A stretch of 64,000 nucleotides of DNA from Acidobacteriota bacterium (GCA_018268935.1 JAFDVS010000007.1:62001-126000); one strand, 5' to 3'. Positions 42,071 to 52,233 are shown, counted from the stretch's first letter. The notes: generated by a model from the letters alone, not told the origin. Numbers and translations are program-made.

Positions 42071-44032
42071 ATGAGCAACGCCATACTGTGGCCGTTCCAC
42101 AGATTGTGGATCTGGCTGTGGGGGTTCGCGATCATCAGCGTCTCCTACTGGGGCGCCTGGTTGCTCCGGTTTGAGTTCGCGATCCCAGCATCGGAGTCGA
42201 TCCGGTTCACGCATGGTTGGCTGATTGTGCTGGCGGCGAAAGGAGTGGTTTTGTGCGCAATGCAGCCGCGCCTGATCCGGTGTACTCGCTACACGGGATT
42301 CCGCGATCTGGTCCGCCTGCTGCAGGAGAACGTAATCGCGTCGGTGCTTGCAGGCGCCGCGCTCTACGCAGTGTATGGCGGGCAATTCTCACGGGCCGTC
42401 CTGTGCCTGGATCTGATGATCTGCATCCTGGCGGGCAGCGGGGTACTTTTCGCGGCGCGGTTGATCTACGAAACCCAGCTAGCGCACAGTGCCAATGGCA
42501 ATGGGTGCGGATTACTGGTGTATGGAGCGGGCGTGGCGGGGCTCGCGCTGGCGCGGGAGATCCGGTCTAACCCGAAACTTGGTTACCGGCTGATCGGCTT
42601 CCTTGACGATGATCCACGGAAGCAGGGCGCGACATTACTCGGCTTTCCGGTGTTGGGATCCGGCGAACAGGCGCGGGCTATCGTGGACGCGTACCGCAGG
42701 CACAAACCGCCGATCCAGGAGATCGTGGTGGCGATGCCATCCACTGCCAGACGGCAGGTGCATGCCGCCGTCGCAAGGGGCCGCGCGGCGGGCGTGCCGT
42801 GCCGTATCGTTCCTGGCCTGGGCGAGTTGATCAGCGGCAAACTGCATGTCGATCACCGGTGTGAAATCTCTGTCGCCGATCTGCTGGGGCGGGAGCGAGT
42901 CAATCTGGAACAGGATAACGTGCGGCGCGCGATTCAAGGAAAGGTGGTGCTGGTGACCGGCGCGGCGGGGTCAATCGGCTCCGAACTGTGCCACCAGTTA
43001 GCGGAGTTCGGTCCGGAGCTATTGGTGGTGCTGGACCAGGCCGAGAGCGAGATGTTCCGCCTGGATGCCGAACTGAGGGAGCGGCACCCGCTGCTGCACT
43101 TCGCGTCCGAGATCGCCGATATCAGAAACCGTCGCCGTGTCGAAGAGATACTCACCCACCATGAAGTAGAAGCGATCTTCCATGCCGCGGCTTACAAGCA
43201 CGTGCCGGTGATGGAGCATCAAGTGGGCGAAGCCGTGCGCAACAATGTCATCGGCACCTGGAACCTGGTGCAAGCGGCCTGGCGCCTGAATGTGCCGCGC
43301 TTCCTGCTTATCTCTACGGACAAGGCGGTGAATCCGAGCAGCGTGATGGGCCTGACCAAGCGTATCGCTGAACTGATCGTATCCGCCGGGCGTCCTCCGG
43401 TCGGCCGCGGGCCGAACACCTGTTTTGTGTGCGTACGTTTCGGCAATGTGTTGGTGAGTAACGGCAGTGTGGTTCCTATTTTCCAAAAACAGATTGCGCG
43501 CGGTGGCCCGGTCACGGTGACGCATCCGGATATCCGCCGGTACTTCATGACGGTGCAGGAAGCTGTCCAGTTGGTGCTGGAAGCATCGACACTGGGCAAG
43601 GGATCTGAGATCTTCGTACTCGACATGGGAAGGCCGGTCCGAGTGACGGACCTGGCCCGGCGGATGATCAAACAGGCAGGCCTGGTGCCGGAGGAAGATA
43701 TTGAGATCCGGTATGTGGGTCTGCGTCCCGGAGAGAAGCTGTTTGAAGAAATCAGCCTCGACTCAGAGAACCATCTGCCGACTTCGAACCCGACGATCCG
43801 GGTGTTCCAGGGGCGCCGTCTCGAGTTCGCGGAACTAGTGCCCTGGATCGCGGAGTTGCAGCATTTACTGTGGTACGGGGATGCCGGGGCAATCATCAGC
43901 CAATTGCGGTTGCTGGTGCCGGAATATCAACCGGCGCATCTCACCCCCGACCTGGAGCCGCAGCCCTCGCTGGAGGCTCATCCGCACGTGGCGGCGGCAC
44001 AGCCAGCCGGTGAGTACCGGATGGTCTCCTGA
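42071..44032 (+). CDS. Membrane NDP-sugar 4,6-dehydratase (FlaA1/PglF/CapD type)
   Basis: Protein of 653 aa. Four N-terminal hydrophobic helices (for example LWLWGFAIISVSYWGAWLL-like text), then a CoA-binding-like Rossmann domain (LLVYGAGVAGLALAREI), then the catalytic SDR domain with VLVTGAAGSIGSELCHQL and the STDKAVNPSSVMGLTKR active-site region. It acts on UDP-HexNAc-type substrates to give 4-keto-6-deoxy sugars. Start at the ATG at 42071 (GAGGT upstream) in preference to a GTG at 42056. It probably feeds the DegT aminotransferase just upstream. Confidence 0.92.
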   Translation: MSNAILWPFHRLWIWLWGFAIISVSYWGAWLLRFEFAIPASESIRFTHGWLIVLAAKGVVLCAMQPRLIRCTRYTGFRDLVRLLQENVIASVLAGAALYAVYGGQFSRAVLCLDLMICILAGSGVLFAARLIYETQLAHSANGNGCGLLVYGAGVAGLALAREIRSNPKLGYRLIGFLDDDPRKQGATLLGFPVLGSGEQARAIVDAYRRHKPPIQEIVVAMPSTARRQVHAAVARGRAAGVPCRIVPGLGELISGKLHVDHRCEISVADLLGRERVNLEQDNVRRAIQGKVVLVTGAAGSIGSELCHQLAEFGPELLVVLDQAESEMFRLDAELRERHPLLHFASEIADIRNRRRVEEILTHHEVEAIFHAAAYKHVPVMEHQVGEAVRNNVIGTWNLVQAAWRLNVPRFLLISTDKAVNPSSVMGLTKRIAELIVSAGRPPVGRGPNTCFVCVRFGNVLVSNGSVVPIFQKQIARGGPVTVTHPDIRRYFMTVQEAVQLVLEASTLGKGSEIFVLDMGRPVRVTDLARRMIKQAGLVPEEDIEIRYVGLRPGEKLFEEISLDSENHLPTSNPTIRVFQGRRLEFAELVPWIAELQHLLWYGDAGAIISQLRLLVPEYQPAHLTPDLEPQPSLEAHPHVAAAQPAGEYRMVS

Positions 44033-44042
44033 ATTGGACATT

Positions 44043-45281
44043 ATGCCCGCAGTGTTGAATCCGAGTACCGAGGCAGGCGAAACCCGCGGAGGCGGCACGC
44101 ATTGCCAAGCGGTACGTGTGACGATGCTGGATCTGGCCTCGATTGTTCCTTACTATACGGGGCACCTTTGCACCGGGCTGCGTGAAGTGGCCGAGGTCCA
44201 AGTGGCGCTTGCTTCCGTCACCTATCAGCACGATCCGCAGTTCTTCCGGCGTAGGGGGCTTCGCAACGATCCTGGGGCGCTGGATGTGATGTCGAAACTG
44301 CGAGTGGTTCCGGCTCCGTTGCGGCGCAGTCTGAAGCTTGTCGAATACTGCGTGAATCTGGCGGCGCTGCTACTGCGTTCGGCACGCTCACGGCCAGACA
44401 TCGTTCACGTGCAGTTTCTACCACTGATGCCCTATCTACCCGTGGAACTCTGGTTCCTGAAGCTGGCACGAAGACTGGGAACCAGGATCGTCTACACAGT
44501 GCACAACGTTCTGCCGCAAGACAGCGGAGATCGCCACAAGAGTATTTATCGAGAGGCCTATCAACTGGCCAGCCGGCTGATCTGTCATGACGTGGAAGCG
44601 TCTGCGCGGCTGGTGAGCGAATTCGGCATCGACGCGGAGCGCATCGCTGTCATCCCGCACGGGCCTCTGTTCGCGGACACTGCGTGGCAGGCGCCCTCAG
44701 ACGCGCGTGCGAGACTCGGTGTGGCGCCGGAGGAGTGCCTCATTCTTTGGCAGGGCATCGTGCGGCCTTACAAAGGCGTTTCTTTCCTGCTACGAAGCTG
44801 GCGGCAGGTTTGCGCGCATGAGCCCAATGCCCGGCTGGTGATTGCGGGCACGGGTGACAGCGAATGCGTGCGTGCGGTGAAAGACGAAGTGCGCGAACTG
44901 GGCCTGGAATCTCGCGTCCGGCTGGAACTGCGATTCATTCCAATCGACGAACTGGCCGGGTACTATCACGCCGCTGATGTCCTGGTGTATCCGTATCGCG
45001 AGATCACCACGAGCGGGGCGCTGATGACGGGGATCGCATTCGGCAAGGCAATTGTATCGAGTGACCTGCCTGCTTTTCGCAACCTGCTGCAAGACGGGGT
45101 AAATGCGTTGCTCGTTCGCTATGACGATACGGAGGCCATGGCGGCGAGCCTGTTGCGCCTGATCCGCGACAGGAGCCTGCGAGCACGCCTCGGAGAGCGT
45201 GTACGCGAAATCGGACTACCGGAGTGGGCGGACATCGCTCAACAGACCTGTGAATGTTATCGTGCAGCGCTAGGAGAATGA
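44043..45281 (+). CDS. Glycosyltransferase family 4
   Basis: Protein of 412 aa. Start at the ATG at 44043, 10 nt after the dehydratase stop; a frame open to 43881 lies inside that gene. The N-terminus has a short variable tail, then MLDLASIVPYYTGHLCTGL. The C-terminal domain shows LILWQGIVRPYKGVSFLL (donor loop), VIAGTGDSE and VLVYPYREITTSGALMTGIAF, a GT4-type nucleotide-binding block. Adds one sugar to the repeat unit. The stop overlaps the flippase start. Confidence 0.88.
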   Translation: MPAVLNPSTEAGETRGGGTHCQAVRVTMLDLASIVPYYTGHLCTGLREVAEVQVALASVTYQHDPQFFRRRGLRNDPGALDVMSKLRVVPAPLRRSLKLVEYCVNLAALLLRSARSRPDIVHVQFLPLMPYLPVELWFLKLARRLGTRIVYTVHNVLPQDSGDRHKSIYREAYQLASRLICHDVEASARLVSEFGIDAERIAVIPHGPLFADTAWQAPSDARARLGVAPEECLILWQGIVRPYKGVSFLLRSWRQVCAHEPNARLVIAGTGDSECVRAVKDEVRELGLESRVRLELRFIPIDELAGYYHAADVLVYPYREITTSGALMTGIAFGKAIVSSDLPAFRNLLQDGVNALLVRYDDTEAMAASLLRLIRDRSLRARLGERVREIGLPEWADIAQQTCECYRAALGE

Positions 45282-46825
45282 TGATCGAGGCCACGGCAGT
45301 AACGGAGGAGAACGAGTTCGCGGTGACGCAGACGGTCCGCGATGCGGCCGGAGGCGAACTCCGGACGTTGGTGCGGCACTCTTCCCACTATCTGGCGGGA
45401 ATAGGCGGCACGATGGCGCTCGGACTGATTTCCTTCCCGATCTTCACACGTGTACTTCCGATAGCGGAATTCGGAGCCATCGACCTGGCACAGCGGGTGC
45501 TGCTGTTGCTCACAGCGGGCTCGAAAGCGGGCTTGCAGAATGCCGCACTACGCTTCTACGATGCCGACTACTCGGCCGAGGGTGGGCGGGGAAGCCGCCG
45601 TTACTACTCGACGATGTTCTTTGGAGTGCTGCTTACCGCGGCGCCGGCAGTCTTGCTTTTTCTCGGTCTGCTTCGACTGACTCCGCAGGATTGGGTGGGC
45701 AGACAACTGGTCACGCTCGGCTATCTTGTCGCGGCGCTGGTCCTGCTGCGGGCCCTCAGCTCCATACTCTGCTCCTTTCTTAGAGTGGAGGAGCGGACCA
45801 GGGCCTTCAACATAACCACGGTAGGCACCAAGGCTTGCACGATTGCCGTTGTCTGCCTGCTGCTGCCGTTGCTTGGCAAGACCGCAAGCACCTATTTCAC
45901 GGGCGCGGTCGCGGTGGAAGCAGCGGCCATGGCTTGGTTGACGATGGAGTTGTTGCGGCGAGGCGTATTGACGCCGTCCAGCTTTGACCGGAGGCTCTAT
46001 GCTTCCGGAGTCGCGTTCGGCCTTCCGCTGGTGGTTTACGAATGCGCTTTTGCGGTGCTGGGATCGGCGGATCGCTTTCTGGTCCGGTCGTTTCTCGGCG
46101 CGGATGCATTGGGGTTCTACTCGGTAGCTTACGGGCTGGCACTGACAGCAAATGAGTTCCTGATCACTCCACTGAATCTGGCGCTGATACCCATCTACAT
46201 GCGTCTGTGGAATACGACGGGCCGTGAGGCGACTACGAGTTTTCTGACCGCCGCTCTCGACTACTATCTCATGGCCGCGGCGGGCATACTGGCAATCGCG
46301 GCGGTCTCTGCCAGAGACTTGGTCCTACTGCTCGCTTCCGCAAAGTATGCCGGAGTGGAGCGGCTGATTCCGCTGCTGCTAGCGGGCTTGCTGATCTACA
46401 CCATGCATGTTTTCCTGGTGGCGGGACTGCTGCTGCACAAAAAGACGCTGCGCATGGCGGGAGTCCTGATCGTGTGCGCGCTGTTGAACATTGGGCTCAA
46501 CTGCGTTCTGTTGCCAAGAATCGGCTTAATGGGAGCGGCCATCTCCACGATGCTCAGCTACTCAGCCTGTATATTGACACTCGGCTGGTACTCACGGCGG
46601 CTGCTTCCTCTGCGGATCGACCTGCGGTCGCCGGTGAGGTACGCGGTAGCCGGATGTGCGGCGTGGGTGGCGGCGTCACCGGTGAATGCAGGCTATCCCG
46701 TCGTCAGCCTGTTTGCAAAGGCGGCGCTGGCGTCTAGTACATACCTTGTTGTTCTCTTCCTTGTTGATCCGAAAGCACGGAACCTCCTACGAAAGCTTCC
46801 TGGTGTGATGGGCTGGGTGAAATGA
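45281..46825 (+). CDS. Oligosaccharide flippase (Wzx/MurJ-like, polysaccharide biosynthesis protein)
   Basis: Protein of 514 aa with about 12-14 hydrophobic helices. The N-terminus HSSHYLAGIGGTMALGLISF and FPIFTRVLPIAEFGAIDLAQ matches the Polysacc_synt family start; later helices include SADRFLVRSFLGADALGFYS. It flips the undecaprenyl-linked repeat unit to the periplasm for the Wzy candidate at 36720. ATG at 45281 is favoured over 45278 by ribosome-site spacing (TAGGAG). Confidence 0.9.
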   Translation: MIEATAVTEENEFAVTQTVRDAAGGELRTLVRHSSHYLAGIGGTMALGLISFPIFTRVLPIAEFGAIDLAQRVLLLLTAGSKAGLQNAALRFYDADYSAEGGRGSRRYYSTMFFGVLLTAAPAVLLFLGLLRLTPQDWVGRQLVTLGYLVAALVLLRALSSILCSFLRVEERTRAFNITTVGTKACTIAVVCLLLPLLGKTASTYFTGAVAVEAAAMAWLTMELLRRGVLTPSSFDRRLYASGVAFGLPLVVYECAFAVLGSADRFLVRSFLGADALGFYSVAYGLALTANEFLITPLNLALIPIYMRLWNTTGREATTSFLTAALDYYLMAAAGILAIAAVSARDLVLLLASAKYAGVERLIPLLLAGLLIYTMHVFLVAGLLLHKKTLRMAGVLIVCALLNIGLNCVLLPRIGLMGAAISTMLSYSACILTLGWYSRRLLPLRIDLRSPVRYAVAGCAAWVAASPVNAGYPVVSLFAKAALASSTYLVVLFLVDPKARNLLRKLPGVMGWVK

Positions 46826-48099
46826 AGAGCGGATCTTACACTGTACCGGCGATCGTCTGTGACGCCGATAAGCTGTCGCAGGTGGCGATTATTCAGAACC
46901 TGGGACATCTTGGTGTACCGGTTACGGCGGTGGCCGCCAACCCCTCGGCGATCGGGTTTGCTTCGCGCTATGTCAACACGCGAATTGTGTTGGAGGAGCC
47001 ATCCTACCGCGCGGCGTACGTCCGCCAGTTGATGGAAAAGGCTAGCCCTGGCGTGCTGTTTTACTCGAACGACGCGAACACGGAGAACATTGCCAGACAC
47101 AGGGATGAATTGTTGGCGAATGGCTTCTCGGTGTTGGTCGCCGCAACCGCAGTGCTGGACAAGGTCATCCAGAAAGACCGGCTCTATCAGACCGCGGCGG
47201 AGTGCCATGTGGCCGTACCCAGATCTATCGTGGTGGAGTCAGCGGCGCAATTACTGGAAGCGGCGCGGGACACAGGATTTCCGTTGATTCTGAAGTCAAC
47301 CAATCTGGCCGGTGGCGTCTACCGGTTTGTCGCGAGCGCTGACGAAGTAGGCGGTGTGCTTCACGAAATGGAGCGCGTGATTGGAAGCGAGGAGTACCGT
47401 CACCGTGACGCCCGCCTGATTGCACAGGAGTGGATCGGGCAGGAAGACGTGGAGTTGTGGAACTTCAACGCTTGTGTGTGCGCAGGCAAGATCGCCGCCT
47501 ATTCCATGGGCAGGCGCATCCGGTCGAACCGTAAGCCGGATGGCTCCATCGGCAGTACGCTGCTTTACGGCCGAACCGCGCATAATGAGCGTATTCTTGC
47601 GGCCAACTGCAGGTTGCTGGAGCACATCCGTTTCGACGGGATTGTCGAGACCGAGTGGTCGCAGAGCATCAGCAGACCGGAACGGATCCACCTCTACGAC
47701 TTCAATCCCAGGCCGAGCGGCAACATCCGGTGGGCGCTGAAGAGCGGCGCTCCTCTTGTCGAGGTCTATTACCGGCTGGCCCTGGGACTGCCATTTGCGC
47801 CAACACCGGCGATGCGGACCGGGGTGCGGTACTACAAGATCTTCTGGAAGGACACTGACTTTCAAGAGGCACTTTCAAACCCGTGTCTGTCGCGCGGGCA
47901 AAAGGCCGCTATTCTCGCCGTGGATCTGTGGGGATTGATCGCATCGCGCGGCCACGCCATCGACATCTTCGATCCCTGGGATCTTGCGCCCACCGCCTGC
48001 GCCATGAAGCCTCTTTTGGCGAGTGTCCGGAGAAAGATGCGCTGGCTGTTTCCCGACGGCGCACCACATCCGGATCGACGCACTGGAGGGGTCGCGTGA
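46822..48099 (+). CDS. ATP-grasp family ligase
   Basis: Protein of 425 aa. The N-terminal pre-ATP-grasp part reads VPAIVCDADKLSQVAIIQNL; the ATP-binding core has GFPLILKSTNLAGGVYRF and LIAQEWIGQEDVELWNFNAC; the catalytic end has GIVETEWSQS and YDFNPRPSGNIRWAL (metal-binding Glu/Asn residues). ATP-grasp enzymes make amide or ester bonds from a carboxylate. In a polysaccharide locus the likely job is joining an amino acid or other acid to an amino sugar. Coupled at both ends by 1-4 nt overlaps. Confidence 0.85.
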   Translation: MKSGSYTVPAIVCDADKLSQVAIIQNLGHLGVPVTAVAANPSAIGFASRYVNTRIVLEEPSYRAAYVRQLMEKASPGVLFYSNDANTENIARHRDELLANGFSVLVAATAVLDKVIQKDRLYQTAAECHVAVPRSIVVESAAQLLEAARDTGFPLILKSTNLAGGVYRFVASADEVGGVLHEMERVIGSEEYRHRDARLIAQEWIGQEDVELWNFNACVCAGKIAAYSMGRRIRSNRKPDGSIGSTLLYGRTAHNERILAANCRLLEHIRFDGIVETEWSQSISRPERIHLYDFNPRPSGNIRWALKSGAPLVEVYYRLALGLPFAPTPAMRTGVRYYKIFWKDTDFQEALSNPCLSRGQKAAILAVDLWGLIASRGHAIDIFDPWDLAPTACAMKPLLASVRRKMRWLFPDGAPHPDRRTGGVA

Positions 48100-49364
48100 T
48101 GCGCCTGTCGCCCTATCCGGATGGCAAGGCATTCGCGTTCACGATCGTGGACGACACCGACGGATCGACGCTGGAAACGATCCGCCCGGTTTACGAGCAT
48201 CTGCATTCACTTGGTCTACGAACGACGAAGACCGTGTGGATCAGGCCACCGGCCACGAGTGACGCTACGGCCGATTCCGAGGGTGATACGCTGCAACGCG
48301 CCGAGTACCGCGAGTATGTGGAATCCCTTCAAGCAAGCGGGTTCGAGATCGCACTGCATAACGTAGCCGGAGCGAGCAGCAGGAGAGAAGAAATTATCTC
48401 CGGCATTGATGAATTCTGCCGTATTTTTGGCCACGAGCCGAAGATCCACATCCAGCACGAGAAGAACCGGGACAATCTGTACTTCGACGTGGCCCAAGAT
48501 GCGCGGCGTCTGCCCTCATCGTTTCGCAGCAGACCTGCGCGGGCCATGCACTCACTGGTCAACCGCTGGTTGGGGCGGTCTTCCGCTGAGGGTCCGCAGC
48601 GCTTCGCATGTTGCGGCGAGGAGCCGGAAAGCGAGTACTTCTGGGGAGATGTGTGCCAGTCGAGAATCAAGTACGTACGCTCCAACGTGTTCCTGAACGA
48701 TCTGAATACCATCCGGCGCAGTCCGCAAATGCCGTTTCATCTGGCGCGAACACCTTTTGTGAACTACTGGTTTGACAGCTCCAACGGCGGCGATCGGGAG
48801 AGATTCGACGCACTGTTGAGCGAACGGCAGGTATCGCGGCTGGCGCGCGAGAACGGCTGCTCGGTTCTGTACACGCACTTCGGAAGGAACTTCACGGAGC
48901 AGACAGCAGGGTGTCGGGAACTGAATCGAGAGACACGCGAGAGGCTGGGGAATATCGCAAGCCGCGGGGACGGATGGTTTGCTCCGGCGGGCGAGTTGCT
49001 TGACCGGCTGCTGGCGTTTCAGCGTATCGCCTTCGCGCCCTTTTCGAATGGCGCCCTGCTGCACAATTCCAATCCGTTTGACGTTTGCTCGTGTAGCCTC
49101 TGGGAGACGCCGAATCGCAGATTGTACACACCTGCGGGGCAGGTCTTCACTCCGAATGCGAAGAAGCGGCTGACACTACCTTCACTCAAATCCGGAGCAA
49201 CTCTGTTGTTGTTGGACGAGGAGCTATTCAGTGCGCTGCGCCCCTGGAACGGCAACCGCAGTTGTGCTTTGGCCGGCGACATGGCCAGCGTGTGGCGCAA
49301 GCTGCGCGAACTGCTTCCTGACGTCGAGGGAACGCTGCGGCGGATGAAGGCTGGTCATGCTTGA
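48099..49364 (+). CDS. NodB-like (deacetylase-fold) protein of unknown substrate
   Basis: Protein of 421 aa (GTG at 48096 is an alternative start). The opening FAFTIVDDTDGSTLETIRPV resembles the first NodB strand, with VDDTD in place of the standard TFDDG, and GFEIALHNVAGAS is at the second-motif position with one His. A middle region (VNYWFDSSNGGDRERFD) and an HFGRNF segment follow. The usual metal triad is not clearly intact, so it may be a sugar-binding relative or a diverged hydrolase. It sits between the ATP-grasp and DegT genes. Confidence 0.6.
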   Translation: MRLSPYPDGKAFAFTIVDDTDGSTLETIRPVYEHLHSLGLRTTKTVWIRPPATSDATADSEGDTLQRAEYREYVESLQASGFEIALHNVAGASSRREEIISGIDEFCRIFGHEPKIHIQHEKNRDNLYFDVAQDARRLPSSFRSRPARAMHSLVNRWLGRSSAEGPQRFACCGEEPESEYFWGDVCQSRIKYVRSNVFLNDLNTIRRSPQMPFHLARTPFVNYWFDSSNGGDRERFDALLSERQVSRLARENGCSVLYTHFGRNFTEQTAGCRELNRETRERLGNIASRGDGWFAPAGELLDRLLAFQRIAFAPFSNGALLHNSNPFDVCSCSLWETPNRRLYTPAGQVFTPNAKKRLTLPSLKSGATLLLLDEELFSALRPWNGNRSCALAGDMASVWRKLRELLPDVEGTLRRMKAGHA

Positions 49365-50451
49365 GTCGATTATCACCAGCCAGAGAGCGAAGGCGGCTGG
49401 CGCGATTCTGGAGCACTACCGGGGGAACTATCTTCCTCATGCCGTTATCGTGCCGAGCGCGCGTTTTGGTTTGTACGCGTTGGCCAAGGAGCTATTGAGG
49501 CCGGGGGAACGCGTGGCTGTGTCGCCCATCACCTGTCATAGCGTGATCGAAGCGCTGCTGGCGGCGGCGGTAGTACCCGTGTTCACAGACATCGAACTGG
49601 AGACGGGCAACATCGATGTGGCGAGACTCGCGCCGTTGCTGCAATCCGTACGGGCCGTGGTGACCACGAATCTGTACGGCAACCCGGACCGCGCCGTTGA
49701 GATCAAGCCGATGGCGGCGCAGCACGGCGTGCTGGTAATTGAAGACTGCGCACATGTGCTGCGCACCAGTCTGGCAGGCCGGCGCATCGGCACCGTAGGA
49801 GATGCCTCTGTGTTCAGCTTCAAGAAGTTCTTCGGGGAAGGAGGTGGCGTAGTCACGACGCGAGACGGGGATTTGGCGGAGCGCATCGAGCGCCGCGTCT
49901 CCGAACTGAGCCATCCACCCGCATGCGGGCAGGACGCACTGCGACTCGTCCAGCATACGCTGCTGCACACCATGCCCGTATCCGCCAGATGGGCTAGCGT
50001 CACTTACCGCCGGGTGTTCGGCACTCGGTCCACCGCGCGAGCGAAGTTCGACGCACACCAGGAACAACCGACCACGGCGAGCCTGCGCCGCACCGCTGAT
50101 TGTGTCGCACAGGAAGATGCTGCCGTCGAAAAGCGCGCCCGCCGTATCCGTGCCCTTCGCGAGAGCTGTTCGTTGCCATTCAAAAGCTCTCCCCACGCCG
50201 ATGAGGTCTGCTACTTTGCCGCGCCGTTCTTCTGCTCACGGCGCGACCAGGCGATCCAGACCTTGAAAGAATGCGGAGTCGATACGTACTTTCTCTATCC
50301 GCCCCTGAACCGGGCATTTCCCGACCTCGCGAGAACCTCATTCCTGAACCTCGACCTGATTCACGAATGGAGCCGCAACATCCTGCCCGTACATCCGGAC
50401 TGCGCCGATGAGTTTGCGGCGGCAGCCCGGACTGGCCTTCCATTCGAATGA
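49357..50451 (+). CDS. DegT/DnrJ/EryC1/StrS aminotransferase-like protein, copy 2
   Basis: Protein of 364 aa, shorter than copy 1. It has RVAVSPITCHSVIEALLAA (PLP phosphate region), LVIEDCAHVLRTS and the lysine in FSFKKFFGEGGGVV. The C-terminal substrate domain is reduced and carries YFAAPFFCSRRDQAIQTL, then FLYPPLNRAFPDLA. It may make a second amino sugar or act on a nonstandard substrate. Overlaps the previous gene by 8 nt and the next by 4. Confidence 0.85.
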   Translation: MLESIITSQRAKAAGAILEHYRGNYLPHAVIVPSARFGLYALAKELLRPGERVAVSPITCHSVIEALLAAAVVPVFTDIELETGNIDVARLAPLLQSVRAVVTTNLYGNPDRAVEIKPMAAQHGVLVIEDCAHVLRTSLAGRRIGTVGDASVFSFKKFFGEGGGVVTTRDGDLAERIERRVSELSHPPACGQDALRLVQHTLLHTMPVSARWASVTYRRVFGTRSTARAKFDAHQEQPTTASLRRTADCVAQEDAAVEKRARRIRALRESCSLPFKSSPHADEVCYFAAPFFCSRRDQAIQTLKECGVDTYFLYPPLNRAFPDLARTSFLNLDLIHEWSRNILPVHPDCADEFAAAARTGLPFE

Positions 50452-51422
50452 TCAAAGAAGCCGTCAAGAGACTCGCGGTGAATTCCGGCCTGATGCGGCT
50501 GCTTAGTCCGATCACGGGATCGCACATCAGCATCATTCTGTATCACGGCGTTTGTGAGACGGCGTGCACCAACGGCCTGTTCCGAAAGATGTTGCCGCTG
50601 GACATGTTTGAGCAACACCTGAAGGTGTACAAGAGTTACGGCACCGCAATCTCCCTGCAGGAGGCGATGGCAGGTTCCCGTTCGATCAGGAACCCGATCG
50701 TTATCACGTTCGACGACGGTTACGCCAATAACTACAATCTGGTGTTTCCTCTGCTGCAGGCTTACGGTATCCCGGCCACGGTCTTTCTAACAACTGGATT
50801 TATCGACCGGAAGGTTTTTCTCGGCTGCGACTGGATCGACTACATTGCGTTCCACTCGCAGGGGGAAGACGCCAAAAGCAAAGCGGAACGCTGTGTTCAC
50901 CTGAGCCGGTACTACAAGAGCCTCCCTCACCCGGATGCCCAGAGTTTTCTCGATAGGCTGCAGCGGGACTCGCATGTGGAGTACACGTGGCGCGCGATAC
51001 CGCGGGGACTGGAGCCCTTAAGCTGGGATGAAATCCGCGCGATGCGCAGGAGTGGGCTGATATCGTTCGGATCGCATACGTTCTCCCATCCGATCCTGTC
51101 GCGCTGTTCGAGTGAGGTGCAGGAATTTGAGTTAAGTGAGGCCAAACGGCGCATCGAATGCGAGTTGGATGAAGAGTGCCGATTCTTTGCTTACCCCAAC
51201 GGCATGGCGGATGACTATACGGAAGTGACAAAGTCTCTGGCGGCGAAAGCAGGTTACACACTCGCCCTGACGGCCGAGACCGGGTACAACTGCCCACCCT
51301 TCGCCGACCAATATGAGTTGCGACGCTGGGGCGGCGGGATTACATCGACGAAGCTTGCCTATCTTGTGTCCGGTGGCGCGCGGGCGGTGGAGTATCTGAG
51401 GAACCGCGAGTGGCGGAATTGA
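50448..51422 (+). CDS. Polysaccharide deacetylase (NodB fold), copy 2
   Basis: Protein of 324 aa. The N-terminus has an ISIILYHGVCE motif typical of deacetylases of this group. Motif 1 is VITFDDGYANNY, motif 2 is GSHTFSHPILS, and RFFAYPNGMADDYTEVT is motif 3, so the Asp-His-His metal site is intact. Likely N-deacetylates the polymer or a precursor. Same operon and style as the copy at 35764. Confidence 0.92.
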   Translation: MIKEAVKRLAVNSGLMRLLSPITGSHISIILYHGVCETACTNGLFRKMLPLDMFEQHLKVYKSYGTAISLQEAMAGSRSIRNPIVITFDDGYANNYNLVFPLLQAYGIPATVFLTTGFIDRKVFLGCDWIDYIAFHSQGEDAKSKAERCVHLSRYYKSLPHPDAQSFLDRLQRDSHVEYTWRAIPRGLEPLSWDEIRAMRRSGLISFGSHTFSHPILSRCSSEVQEFELSEAKRRIECELDEECRFFAYPNGMADDYTEVTKSLAAKAGYTLALTAETGYNCPPFADQYELRRWGGGITSTKLAYLVSGGARAVEYLRNREWRN

Positions 51423-51429
51423 CAAAGCC

Positions 51430-52218
51430 ATGCAAGCCATTTCCCTCATGTATCACGATGTGGCGTGCGGTGGCGCATGGCCCGAATGCGGCTGGCGTCA
51501 TTCCATCTACACGGTGGGGGAGGCGGAGTTCGCCAGACAGGCGTGCGCCATCAGCTCCACATCTGGTGGCGAGCGGATCGACTCGATCAGCCGCCGCCGC
51601 GCATGGCAGGGCAAACCGGTCTTTCTCACGTTTGACGATGGCGCACATAGCGTTGGCGACTGCGCGGCACGGCGCCTGGAGCAATATGGATGGCGCGGAC
51701 ACTTTCTCATCACCACGGATTGGATCGGGCGGCCTGGATTTCTCGATGCCGCCGCTATCAGAGGGTTGGATGCACGCGGGCACGTGATCGGCAGCCATTC
51801 GCGCAGCCACCCGGAGCGGATGTCGCATTTAACCGATGAGGAACTGCTCCGCGAGTGGAGTGAGAGCCGGCAAGTGCTGGAGGATATTCTCGGCAAGGCG
51901 GTGCATGTGGCCTCGGTCGCGGGCGGCTACTATTCTCGCCGCGTGGGGCGTGCCGCCGCACAGTGTGGAATTGAGGTGCTGTTTACTTCTGAGCCCACCG
52001 CCGCCGTCGCGGAAGAGGATGGCTGCCTGATTCTTGGCCGTTACGCGATCCGCGGCTCCACACGGGCTTCCGTAGTTGCCGCAATCGCGGCCGGCGCCAG
52101 AGTTCCGCGGTACCGCCAGTCGAGCGCATGGCTGGTGAAGAAAGCCGCCAAGTGCATCACAGGGTCCTGGTTTATTGATCTGCGCCGCTGGCTGTTACCC
52201 CGGCTGCCGCAATCGTGA
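51430..52218 (+). CDS. Polysaccharide deacetylase (NodB fold), copy 3
   Basis: Protein of 262 aa. SLMYHDVACGG at the start, motif 1 FLTFDDGAHSV, motif 2 IGSHSRSHPERMSHL, and motif 3 reads AGGYYSRRVG. Compact form, with no signal peptide, so cytoplasmic or loosely membrane-associated. It directly follows copy 2 by 7 nt. Three deacetylases in one operon suggest several acetylated sugars or successive trimming steps. Confidence 0.9.
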   Translation: MQAISLMYHDVACGGAWPECGWRHSIYTVGEAEFARQACAISSTSGGERIDSISRRRAWQGKPVFLTFDDGAHSVGDCAARRLEQYGWRGHFLITTDWIGRPGFLDAAAIRGLDARGHVIGSHSRSHPERMSHLTDEELLREWSESRQVLEDILGKAVHVASVAGGYYSRRVGRAAAQCGIEVLFTSEPTAAVAEEDGCLILGRYAIRGSTRASVVAAIAAGARVPRYRQSSAWLVKKAAKCITGSWFIDLRRWLLPRLPQS

Positions 52219-52233
52219 AATGAGTTTTCTACG

